From NCBI RefSeq assembly GCF_001456155.1, contig NZ_CP013293.1, forward strand, positions 1,798,001-1,862,000: a stretch of 64,000 nucleotides of DNA. The letters are read 5' to 3'. The stretch comes from Chryseobacterium sp. IHB B 17019. GTDB lineage: Bacteria; Bacteroidota; Bacteroidia; Flavobacteriales; Weeksellaceae. Positions 35,441 through 43,334 of this stretch are shown here, one piece after another. Each line of letters opens with the position of its first letter. Within the stretch, counting starts at the first letter, position 1. Both the position numbers and the translations under genes were made by a program. The notes beneath the pieces were generated by a model. It saw only the letters and a program-made list of their open reading frames with translations, had not been told where the DNA came from and made no database searches.

Positions 35441-36268
35441 GTGAGTGATGCTAAAGACATGTCTTTCTGGGGACATATTGGAGAATTAAGAGGTCACCTT
35501 ATCCGCTCTATTATTGCTATTATAATTGCTGCAGTGGTCATCGGCTTTAATATCAACTGGATTATGGACCATATCTTTTTTGGCCCTACCAGAAATGATT
35601 TTGCGACTTTCGAGATTGTCAACCACTTTTCTAAAATGATTTTAGGAGAAGAAAGCATTCACCTTCCAAAAGATTTTCCTGTACGTGCCAGTAAGCTTTA
35701 CCAGCAGTTTAATGTGATGATGGCGGTTTCCATCTTCGGAGGAATTGTGGCTGCTTTCCCGTATATTGTCTGGGAACTTTGGCGATTTATCAGTCCGGCC
35801 CTGCATCCGAAGGAAAGAAAAAATTCAATCTTTATTATCAATTCGGTTTGGATTTTATTTATGACGGGTGTTTTATGCGGATATTATTTAATTCTTCCTT
35901 TTGCCGTTAATTTCGGGGTTATTTTTAAAATTTCAGACATTATTATTCCTCTTTACGATCTGAGTGATTATACGACATTGTTTTTACAGGTAGTTTTGGG
36001 TATGGGAGTGATTTTCCTTTTCCCCGTACTTATTTATTTCCTTACAACGATTGGGATCTTGACTCCAATGTTTATGAGAACTTATCGCCGTCACGCTATT
36101 GTTTTAATTATGGTTGTGGCTGCAATTATCACTCCTGCCGACGTTTTGAGTATGTTGATGGCGGCTTTCCCGTTGCTTTTATTGTATGAATTCAGTATTC
36201 TGATGTGTTCTTATACCTATAAAAGAGTTCAAAAATCAGCTGGAAATTTACCGGTTGTACAGAAATAA
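35441..36268 (+). CDS. tatC: Sec-independent protein translocase TatC
   Basis: A 275-residue inner-membrane protein with six transmembrane helices. The N-terminal signature is FWGHIGELRGHLIRSI, and FPYIVWELWRFISPALHPKE is the classic second TatC motif. It binds twin-arginine signal peptides and recruits TatA. The start codon is GTG. No tatA or tatB gene lies in the window. A terminator follows 26 bases downstream. Confidence 0.97.
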   Translation: MSDAKDMSFWGHIGELRGHLIRSIIAIIIAAVVIGFNINWIMDHIFFGPTRNDFATFEIVNHFSKMILGEESIHLPKDFPVRASKLYQQFNVMMAVSIFGGIVAAFPYIVWELWRFISPALHPKERKNSIFIINSVWILFMTGVLCGYYLILPFAVNFGVIFKISDIIIPLYDLSDYTTLFLQVVLGMGVIFLFPVLIYFLTTIGILTPMFMRTYRRHAIVLIMVVAAIITPADVLSMLMAAFPLLLLYEFSILMCSYTYKRVQKSAGNLPVVQK

Positions 36269-36293
36269 AATATCAAAAATTTAAAATAATATA

Positions 36294-36325
36294 TTCCCGC
36301 AGATTGATTCTTCGGGATTTTTTTT
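36294..36325 (+). terminator. Terminator of tatC
   Basis: TCCCGCAGA (36295-36303) pairs with TCTTCGGGA (36309-36317) with one mismatch, followed by eight T residues. Confidence 0.75.
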
Positions 36326-36475
36326 GAGCTATTTCCCGCTTTCCGCACTCGCTATTTCCTGTTTTTTTCGGGGCGGCGGCTTTGCCGCCGCCCCGAAAAA
36401 AACAGGAAATGAGCTCAAACAAATGCTGCAATCGGGGCTAGGGTTCAGGACGGGTGGCTTCGAGAACCTCAGCCA
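36326..36475. repeat. GC-rich palindromic intergenic element
   Basis: The core is a perfect 27-bp stem, 36354-36380 against 36384-36410, with a three-base TTT loop. The stem tip is all G/C (GGGGCGGCGGC) in an otherwise AT-rich chromosome. It is flanked by TTTCCCGCTTTCCGCACTCG on the left and by TGCTGCAATCGGGGCTAGGG on the right, words I associate with a family of flavobacterial intergenic palindromes. It contains no gene; an apparent frame through it is a by-product of the repeat. Confidence 0.75.
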
Positions 36476-36520
36476 CCAAAGAACTTTTTGTCGTTTTATC
36501 AATGTTAACTAACCCCCGTT

Positions 36521-36597
36521 TGTCATCCTGAAAGGGTCTAAGCAAAGTATTAGACACGGGTCTGGAAGATTTGTGGCTGGATCCTTTCAGGATGACA
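36521..36597. repeat. Inverted-repeat element, copy 2 (perfect ends)
   Basis: TGTCATCCTGAAAGG (36521-36535) and CCTTTCAGGATGACA (36583-36597) are perfect 15-bp inverted repeats separated by 47 bases. The same ends, diverged, occur at 31718-31780. It could be a small non-autonomous element or REP-like sequence. Confidence 0.65.
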
Positions 36598-36670
36598 GGT
36601 AATTATTACGTTAATTATGTTGAGCTTCAATAATTTTACCATTTCGGGAACTTACAATCAATTAATTTTC

Positions 36671-36678
36671 TATTTTTG
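36671..36678 (+). promoter_or_regulatory. -7 element for the M1 peptidase gene
   Basis: TATTTTTG, 20 bases before the ATG at 36699. Confidence 0.4.
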
Positions 36679-36698
36679 AAAAGATTAATTCAATTTAA

Positions 36699-38327
36699 AT
36701 GAAAAAGCTGTCGTATACACTTTTGTTTGCCTCCGGACTTATCTTCGGACAGTTCTTTGAGAAAGATAAAACATTCACAAAACAAGATACATTAAAGGGT
36801 TCCAATACAAAATTCCGGAATTTTTGGGATGTCAAGAAATATAATCTTTCCGTAGAGCCGGATTTTGAACAGAAAAGTATCAAAGGAAACAATACAATCA
36901 GTTTTGAAATTATAAAAGACGCTGCAAATCCCACATTTCAAATTGATTTACAACAACCGATGAAAGCTGATAAAGTGGAAGCAAGTTTCCTGATAGCAGA
37001 ATATAAACAGGATGGTGATTTTATTTGGATTAAAACCAATAAAAACTTTAAAAAGGGAGAAAAATATACTATTAATGTCACTTACTCCGGAAACCCTACG
37101 ATTGCAAAAAATGCTCCTTGGGACGGAGGTTGGGTTTTCACAAAAGATGAAAAAGGAAATCCGTGGATGAGCGTTGCTGACGAAGGAATCGGGGCATCTA
37201 TCTGGCTTCCGACAAAAGATATCTGGAGCGATGAACCAGACAACGGTGTTATTATGAAAATTATCACTCCGAAAGATTTAGTAGGTATCGGAAACGGAAA
37301 GTTAATTGATAAAAAAACTCAGGGTGATAAAATTGCTTACAGCTGGGAAGTGAAAAATCCCATCAATGCCTACTCTATCATTCCGAATATTGGAAAATAT
37401 GTAAATTTTAAAGATACTTACAAAGGCGAAAAAGGAACGCTGGATCTGGATTACTGGGTACTGGATTATAATTTAGATAAAGCAAAAAAACAATTCCAGC
37501 AAGTAAAACCGATGCTTTCGGCATTTGAATATTGGTTTGGGCCGTATCCTTTTTATGAAGACTCTTACAAGCTTGTTGACTCACCGTATTTAGGCATGGA
37601 ACACCAAAGTAATGTTGCCTATGGAAACGGGTATCAAAACGGATATCTTGGAAGAGATTTGTCCGGAACGGGAGTTGGACTGAACTGGGATTATATCATC
37701 ATTCATGAAAGCGGCCATGAGTGGTTTGCAAACAATATCACGGCAAAAGATCAGGCGGATATGTGGGTGCATGAAGGTTTCACGATGTATTCCGAAGTGC
37801 TTTTTACCGAAAAATATATGGATAAAAAATCTGCGGATATTTATATGCAGGGAATCCATAAAACGATCAATAATGACATTCCTATTATCGGAAAATATGG
37901 CGTAAGAAATGAAGGCAGCGGCGATATGTATCCAAAAGGAGCAAGCATGCTGCACACCATTCGTCAGGTTATTAATAATGATGATAAATTCAGACAGATC
38001 TTAAGAGGATTAAATAAAGATTTCTATCACCAAACCGTTACCACACAACAGGTTGAGGATTATATTTCAAAAAAATCGGGGATAGATTTTTCAAGTATTT
38101 TTAATCAATATTTAAGAACTACAAAAGTTCCGGTTTTAGAATATGTTCAAAAAGGAGAAGAAATGAAATTCCGTTATACAGATGTAGTTAAAGGCTTTAA
38201 TCTTCCGATCAGAATTGGCGAACAAACCATCAACCCTACCGAACAATGGCAGACTGTAAAACTGAAGAAAGGAGGTTCCATTGATTTCAATAAAAATTAT
38301 TATATCAATTATAAAAAAGTGCAATAA
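36699..38327 (+). CDS. M1 family metallopeptidase (secreted)
   Basis: A 542-residue zinc aminopeptidase-like enzyme with a signal peptide ending near IFGQ. The zinc site is HESGH (336-340) with Glu359 at HExxH-18-E spacing. GMEHQ (299-303) corresponds to the GAMEN exopeptidase motif. The N-terminal beta domain covers residues 40-250. It lacks the long C-terminal ARM domain of large M1 enzymes, as is common for the short Bacteroidetes forms. Probably periplasmic peptide degradation. Confidence 0.92.
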   Translation: MKKLSYTLLFASGLIFGQFFEKDKTFTKQDTLKGSNTKFRNFWDVKKYNLSVEPDFEQKSIKGNNTISFEIIKDAANPTFQIDLQQPMKADKVEASFLIAEYKQDGDFIWIKTNKNFKKGEKYTINVTYSGNPTIAKNAPWDGGWVFTKDEKGNPWMSVADEGIGASIWLPTKDIWSDEPDNGVIMKIITPKDLVGIGNGKLIDKKTQGDKIAYSWEVKNPINAYSIIPNIGKYVNFKDTYKGEKGTLDLDYWVLDYNLDKAKKQFQQVKPMLSAFEYWFGPYPFYEDSYKLVDSPYLGMEHQSNVAYGNGYQNGYLGRDLSGTGVGLNWDYIIIHESGHEWFANNITAKDQADMWVHEGFTMYSEVLFTEKYMDKKSADIYMQGIHKTINNDIPIIGKYGVRNEGSGDMYPKGASMLHTIRQVINNDDKFRQILRGLNKDFYHQTVTTQQVEDYISKKSGIDFSSIFNQYLRTTKVPVLEYVQKGEEMKFRYTDVVKGFNLPIRIGEQTINPTEQWQTVKLKKGGSIDFNKNYYINYKKVQ

Positions 38328-38390
38328 ATAAAGCAATATTGCCTGAATAATCTTATATCAGTTTTAAAAATTATTTTTTTAGCAAGCATA

Positions 38391-38424
38391 AAAAACCGTC
38401 CCCGATAAAGGAGACGGTTTTTAT
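38391..38424. terminator. Bidirectional terminator between M1 gene and lipoprotein gene
   Basis: AAAAACCGTC (38391-38400) pairs with GACGGTTTTT (38413-38422) and ends two convergent genes. Confidence 0.75.
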
Positions 38425-38436
38425 TTAACCCTTTTA

Positions 38437-38862
38437 TTAATATGTTAATTTATAAGAGGTAGCCGCATCAAGATTCACTCCTGTAACTACTTTTTCACTC
38501 ATCAATTTATCATCGACAAATATTTTTACAGTCATCATCGATGCAGGATTCGTTCCTGTTGCTTTTACATTGATAGATGCTGTATTCATAGTTCCCACAG
38601 CAGCTATGGTTTGATATTCTTTAGTAAATACCTGACCTACCGGAGGGATGGTTTTATCCGCTATTTCTACAATATCATAATATGTACCTCCTGTGATAGT
38701 ACCTCCCAAAACAATTTCAGCTTTGTAGGTAATTTTGTGCGCCATTGAAGGTGTCACTTCTCTGTCATCATCACATGATATAGTTGTCGAAAATAAAGCA
38801 CCTGCTAAAACTGCGGTAACGGCTCCTCTAAAAAGTTTTGAGCCTAAAAAATTTTGTCTCAT
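38437..38862 (-). CDS. Small surface lipoprotein, paralogue A
   Basis: A 141-residue lipoprotein. The signal segment AVTAVLAGALFSTTISC has the lipobox cysteine followed by DDDRE, an acidic run like the Bacteroidetes surface-export signal. The mature part is a predicted beta sandwich with Thr- and Lys-rich strands (HKITYKAEIVLGGTITGGTY). It is homologous to the neighbour at 39220-39642, sharing the N-terminal pattern NFL...L, HKI...KAE, ITGG and the end VVTG.xL.A...Y. Function unknown. Confidence 0.7.
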   Translation of the reverse strand: MRQNFLGSKLFRGAVTAVLAGALFSTTISCDDDREVTPSMAHKITYKAEIVLGGTITGGTYYDIVEIADKTIPPVGQVFTKEYQTIAAVGTMNTASINVKATGTNPASMMTVKIFVDDKLMSEKVVTGVNLDAATSYKLTY

Positions 38863-39164
38863 AATTTATATTTTTCACAAAGAAACAAAACATTAAACGT
38901 TTATTTTACATTTTAAATATATTTATGATTTCGGCTAAATTATCTTAATTTATTGTAAAATTCTCAAAAAATAAACTTTTATTTTATCTACAAGCCATAA
39001 CATTATATAAATTTTACAACAATTAAATTTTTAATTAAAAAAAATTATTATTTTATCCAAAAATAAATTTAACTAATAAAATTTATGTTAAATAAGTATG
39101 TGTTTTATCCACTTTTTAGCAACTACTAAATTATAATATAAACACAATGAAAAAATAGCATAAG
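38863..39164. other. AT-rich spacer between two lipoprotein paralogues
   Basis: About 300 bases of extremely AT-rich sequence. I see no frame, RNA or repeat in it; a TATTTTTG word on the minus strand at 39058-39065 is too far from the next gene to be called its promoter. Confidence 0.5.
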
Positions 39165-39197
39165 CATAAAAAAGCTTCCTCGTAATGTCGAGGAAGC
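39165..39197 (-). terminator. Terminator of lipoprotein paralogue B
   Basis: GCTTCCTCG (39174-39182) pairs with CGAGGAAGC (39189-39197). A run of A on the left gives the T tract on the minus strand. Confidence 0.75.
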
Positions 39198-39219
39198 CTA
39201 GTAATTATATTAACTATTA

Positions 39220-39642
39220 TTAATATTTATATATCGTCGTAAGACCTGCCTGAAGACTTTGACCTGTTACCACACTTTCATTTTTCAATGTACCATCTAC
39301 ATAAATCTGTAATTTTAGTGTTGAAGAAGCATTTGCTCCCGTAGCATTTACTACTACTCGAACTGCGCCATCATACCCCTGTGTTCCTATGGTTGTTACT
39401 TCTTTTGTCCATTTTTCTCCACTTGCTGTAAAATTTTCATATTCCTCATCAGCATAAAATGAATGTTTTCCACCCGTAATATTGCTTCCTGTTGATGCTT
39501 CTGCTTTAACTAAAATTTTGTGGTTAATTCTCGGTGCAGGCTCATCATCATGGCTACAAGATAATACTGTTGCGAACACTGTTCCTGCTAATAATGCAGA
39601 TTTTGCTACTCTAAGTGTAGAGTTTAAGAAATTGTTTTTCAT
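39220..39642 (-). CDS. Small surface lipoprotein, paralogue B
   Basis: A 140-residue lipoprotein with signal segment SALLAGTVFATVLSC followed by SHDDE, again acidic after the cysteine. The mature region matches paralogue A in length and pattern (HKILVKAEASTGSNITGGKH, KLQIYVDGTLKNESVVTGQS). It has its own terminator, so the pair are separate units from a tandem duplication. No named domain recognised. Confidence 0.7.
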   Translation of the reverse strand: MKNNFLNSTLRVAKSALLAGTVFATVLSCSHDDEPAPRINHKILVKAEASTGSNITGGKHSFYADEEYENFTASGEKWTKEVTTIGTQGYDGAVRVVVNATGANASSTLKLQIYVDGTLKNESVVTGQSLQAGLTTIYKY

Positions 39643-39725
39643 TTTTTGTATTTTTTAAGTTAATTTTTAGTCAAAATTCATGCCAAGATTAAACGTTTCA
39701 TCTTTTTCTGTATTTTTATATTGAC

Positions 39726-39848
39726 TCAACGGTTTTGGCTTAATTGTTTATAACGATACCAGATATTAATTATCGTTTTGTTTAAAAATGTTTTACATAA
39801 TTCAGATCTTGCTACACAAGGTACAGTGATTAAAAAATTGTTGTTCAT
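39726..39848 (-). pseudogene. Degraded N-terminal fragment of a third lipoprotein paralogue
   Basis: A 40-residue frame begins MNNNFLITVPCVARSELCKT. It aligns without gaps to the start of paralogue B (MKNNFLNSTLRVAKSALLAG): M-x-N-N-F-L, V-A-(R/K)-S and L are kept, and the DNA is also close over this stretch. The rest of the lipoprotein, including the lipobox, has been lost and the frame runs into a stop. It lies just upstream of paralogue B on the same strand, so a triplicated locus with one decayed member is the likely history. Confidence 0.4.
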
Positions 39849-40152
39849 AATTTTGAATTTACTATCAGGAAAACGACGGCTATAAAATTATATTGCATTT
39901 AAAATATCAGTCGATTATATTTGAAAAAACCTTAAAATTCCACAAAAAGCATTGATCACTAAAAAAAATTATGGCATTTTATTTTATATGGAATAATTTT
40001 ATTTCCTCTTGAAAGTTTTTCTTTAAATTTTATTTTGAAAAGAAACTAAATATCTTTTAATTTTAACATTTATTATTAAGTTTTAAATTAATTCTTGAAC
40101 ATTTGTAACAAAATGATTTTAAAAGCAACTATTTGTATATATAATTTAAACA
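39849..40152. other. AT-rich intergenic region before the M61 gene
   Basis: No gene seen. A TATATTTG word occurs at 39916-39923, about 230 bases before the M61 start and therefore a doubtful promoter. The segment next to the start has CTATTTG, a weak -7 match at 40131-40137. Confidence 0.35.
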
Positions 40153-42009
40153 ATGAAAAAAATAGCACTAAGCTTGGGTATATTGACTGCATTTCTCGTT
40201 AATGCCCAGTCTATCAAAACAACAATTGACCTTGTCAATGTAAAAGATGATAAAGTTGCCGTTACAATGGAATTTCCGAAAATGAAATCCGGCGACGTAA
40301 AGTTTCATTTTCCAAAAACCGTTCCCGGAACTTATTCCGTGGATGATTACGGAAGATTTGTAGAAGGAATAAAATTTTATGATAATAAAGGAAAGGAACT
40401 GGCTTTTACAAAAGTAGGAGACAATACCTATACCCTTAAAAATGCTCAGAATTTAACAAAAGTAACCTATCTGGTAAACGACAGTTTTGATGATGAGATG
40501 GATTCTTCAAAACATAAAGCCGTATTTTCCCCTTCTGGAACGGACATCGAAGCCGGAAAAGTGTATATGGTAAATACACACGGTTTTATTGGATATATCG
40601 ACAATATGCAGGATGTTCCTTATCAATTAGTAATTCAGAAACCGACTGATTTCTACGGAACAACCGCTTTAGTAGATCAGGATAAGTCTGAATCTACGGA
40701 TACGTTTACCCTGGCAAATTATGCAAAGCTTACGGACTCTCCTTTGATGTACACAAAACCTGATTACATCACGTTTAATGCAGGCGGAATGGATCTTGTT
40801 CTGGGCGTTTATTCTCCGACGGGAAAATATAAAGCTGCTGATTTTAAAGAAAATTTAGAAAAAATGGTAGTGGCTCAGAAGAAATTTTTGGGTGACATGA
40901 ATACCAACAAAAAATATGCGATCATGCTCTACCTTTCAGGAGGTGACGGGCCGCAGATCAAAGGTTTCGGAGCATTGGAACACCATGAATCTACGAGTGT
41001 TGTCCTTCCTGAAATGATGCCGAAAGAAGCCATTGATAAAACCATTACAGACGTAGTTTCCCACGAGTTTTTCCACACGGTAAATCCTTTGAAAACGCAC
41101 TCGGAAGAGATTCATTATTTCGATTATGCAGACCCGAAAATGTCTCAACACCTTTGGATGTATGAAGGCGGAACGGAATATTTTGCCAATTTATTCCAGA
41201 TTCAGGAAGGTCTGATTACTAAAGATGAGTTCCTTCAAAGAATTAACGAAAAAATTACAAACTCCAAGAGCTACAACGACACCATGCCTTTCACGGTGAT
41301 GAGTAAAAATATTCTTAAGGACGAATACAAAGATCAATACAGAAACGTTTACGAAAAAGGAACACTTTTGACGATGTGCCTTGATATTGAATTAAGAAAA
41401 CTGTCAAACGGTGAAATGGGTTACCGCGATATGATCAGAAAATTATCGCAAAGATTCGGTGAAAACAAGCCGTTTAAAGATGATAAGCTGATTGATGAAT
41501 TGGTAGCAGTAACAGGATATCCTCAGGTGAGAGATTTCTACAACAAATACATTGCCGGAAGCCAGCCAACGCCTTATGCAGATTACCTGAACCAGGTGGG
41601 AGTAGAAATTAAAAAGCAGGAAACGCCACCAATTTTCTGGTTTATTAAAAATCCGGAACAAACGGGTTACAACGATAAAAACAATACTTTTATTTTCGAT
41701 GAAAGTTCGGCTTTATCATCTTTTGCAAAGAGTATAGGCTTCAAAATAACCGACGAAATTGTAGCATTGGATGGGAAAACAATTAATGTTCAGAATATTC
41801 AGGATTTCATTGGGTATTCTAAAACAATTAAAGAAGGCCAGAATGTGACAGTAACCGTTTTAAGAAACAACGGCGGAAAATCTGAAAAAATTGATCTTAA
41901 AGGAAAAGCAATTTTAGATAAAATGACAGTGGAAACATTGCAATATAAAGCTAATCCTACTCCGGCAGAACTGAAGCTGCAGACGCAGTGGCTGACTGGA
42001 AAGAAATAA
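40153..42009 (+). CDS. M61 family glycyl aminopeptidase-type metallopeptidase with PDZ domain
   Basis: A 618-residue secreted metallopeptidase with a signal peptide ending at VNAQ. The N-terminal beta domain covers residues about 20-200. The zinc motif is HEFFH at 304-308, with the downstream Glu in MYEGGTEYFANLF. A C-terminal PDZ domain lies at about residues 515-600 (IGFKITDEIVALDGKTINVQ). The family name comes from glycyl aminopeptidase activity of one member. It is followed by a terminator. Confidence 0.9.
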   Translation: MKKIALSLGILTAFLVNAQSIKTTIDLVNVKDDKVAVTMEFPKMKSGDVKFHFPKTVPGTYSVDDYGRFVEGIKFYDNKGKELAFTKVGDNTYTLKNAQNLTKVTYLVNDSFDDEMDSSKHKAVFSPSGTDIEAGKVYMVNTHGFIGYIDNMQDVPYQLVIQKPTDFYGTTALVDQDKSESTDTFTLANYAKLTDSPLMYTKPDYITFNAGGMDLVLGVYSPTGKYKAADFKENLEKMVVAQKKFLGDMNTNKKYAIMLYLSGGDGPQIKGFGALEHHESTSVVLPEMMPKEAIDKTITDVVSHEFFHTVNPLKTHSEEIHYFDYADPKMSQHLWMYEGGTEYFANLFQIQEGLITKDEFLQRINEKITNSKSYNDTMPFTVMSKNILKDEYKDQYRNVYEKGTLLTMCLDIELRKLSNGEMGYRDMIRKLSQRFGENKPFKDDKLIDELVAVTGYPQVRDFYNKYIAGSQPTPYADYLNQVGVEIKKQETPPIFWFIKNPEQTGYNDKNNTFIFDESSALSSFAKSIGFKITDEIVALDGKTINVQNIQDFIGYSKTIKEGQNVTVTVLRNNGGKSEKIDLKGKAILDKMTVETLQYKANPTPAELKLQTQWLTGKK

Positions 42010-42035
42010 TTTTTGATTTAATTTAAATGAATATT

Positions 42036-42059
42036 AGCGGGGAATTTTCTCCGCTTTTT
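42036..42059 (+). terminator. Terminator of the M61 gene
   Basis: AGCGGGGAA (42036-42044) pairs with TTCTCCGCT (42047-42055) with one G-T wobble, followed by TTTT. Confidence 0.7.
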
Positions 42060-42061
42060 GT

Positions 42062-42173
42062 TTTAAACACTAATGAGCACAAATATTTTCACTAATTACA
42101 CAAATTTGATGATAAATAAAAACATAATTTAATCGTGCTTATTTGTGAAAGATTAGTGAGAATGGTGTTTAAA
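42062..42173. repeat. Long imperfect inverted repeat
   Basis: TTTAAACAC (42062-42070) faces GTGTTTAAA (42165-42173). Further inner words also match in inverted form: CACTAAT against ATTAGTG and GCACAAAT against ATTTGTG. The right arm abuts the stop codon of the histidine kinase gene. Confidence 0.5.
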
Positions 42174-43328
42174 TTATCCTTTTTTAATCGTTATTCTAAA
42201 AGTCGTCCCCTTTCCCACTTCAGTCTGTGAGATTTTAATATCTCCGCTGTGATATTCTTTGATTACCCTTTTCGCTAATGACAATCCCAATCCCCAACCT
42301 CTTTTTTTGGTTGAATATCCTGGTTTAAAGGCATTCCTAGCTTGTTGTTTCGTCATTCCGCTTCCGTTATCCTGAACTTCCACTACAATATTTTTATTCC
42401 GTTCAAAAACAGACATGGAAATGGAACCCTCACCTTTCATCGCATCTACGGCATTTTTTACTAGATTTTCAATTACCCAGCTCATCAGAATTTTATTGTG
42501 AGGAACCAAAATTGTATAATTAGGAAGATGCAGTCCGAAATTTATTTTTCTTGAAATCCTGGTTTTTAAATAATCATAATTCTCACGAATAGTTGCATTA
42601 AAATCCATATCATTCAGCTCCGGAACAGAACCGATTTTGGAAAACCTTTCAGAGATTGTTCTTAATCTTTCAATATCTTTTTCAATCTCATGAACGCCTT
42701 CAGAATCAGGAGTGTCGAGCTTCATGATCTCCATCCAGCCGATCATTGAAGACAGCGGGGTTCCTATCTGATGTGCCGTTTCCTTCGCCAATCCGGCCCA
42801 GAGATATCCTTCATCTGTTTTTTTGACAGTCCTTAAAAACCAGAATGAAAACAGAAAATAGCACAGAATAAAAAATCCTAAGATAAATGGAGAATAGCGT
42901 AAATTATTCAACAATTGTGAATTGTCGTAATAAACAATTTGCTTGTTTCCTTTTACGATTTCAATTTCAATAGGAGTATAGCTCTTTGCCATTTTTTTTG
43001 CTAAAGCTAATATTTTCGAGGAGTCACCTTCAATATCTTTAGGGATATTTTTGTGCTCAATAATCTGATCATTTTTATCTAAAATAATGAGCGGAATTGT
43101 TGTATTGGAGCTATAAATCTGAAGAAGCAATGCCTGAACTTCCAAATTCGGATTCGCTACTTCCTGCTGAAATCTTAAGGCGCTTACCAAAATATCAACC
43201 CTTTTCACTTCTTCTTTTCGCAAAAAATTAATAAGAATCGTCGAAGCAATGACAATCGTTAAAACCACGATGGTCATTAAGGTAAAAATAATCCAGTTAT
43301 TCAGCCTGGCAAGAATGGATTTCCTCAA
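42174..43328 (-). CDS. Membrane-bound sensor histidine kinase (orphan)
   Basis: A 384-residue kinase with two transmembrane helices (about 13-35 and 146-165) enclosing a periplasmic sensor of about 110 residues. The phospho-accepting histidine is His186 in KETAHQIGTPLSSMIGWMEI. The catalytic domain has the N box NLVKNAVDAM, the G1 box DNGSGM and the G2 box GWGLGLSLAKRV. No HAMP domain is obvious. No response regulator gene is in the window, so it is an orphan here. It starts 7 bases after the PBP4 gene. Confidence 0.92.
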   Translation of the reverse strand: MRKSILARLNNWIIFTLMTIVVLTIVIASTILINFLRKEEVKRVDILVSALRFQQEVANPNLEVQALLLQIYSSNTTIPLIILDKNDQIIEHKNIPKDIEGDSSKILALAKKMAKSYTPIEIEIVKGNKQIVYYDNSQLLNNLRYSPFILGFFILCYFLFSFWFLRTVKKTDEGYLWAGLAKETAHQIGTPLSSMIGWMEIMKLDTPDSEGVHEIEKDIERLRTISERFSKIGSVPELNDMDFNATIRENYDYLKTRISRKINFGLHLPNYTILVPHNKILMSWVIENLVKNAVDAMKGEGSISMSVFERNKNIVVEVQDNGSGMTKQQARNAFKPGYSTKKRGWGLGLSLAKRVIKEYHSGDIKISQTEVGKGTTFRITIKKG

Positions 43329-43334
43329 AATAAT

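Noticed and set aside
36324..36512. A + strand frame of about 62 residues after tatC
   Set aside because: It translates the GC-rich palindrome and its flanks; repeat DNA, not a gene.
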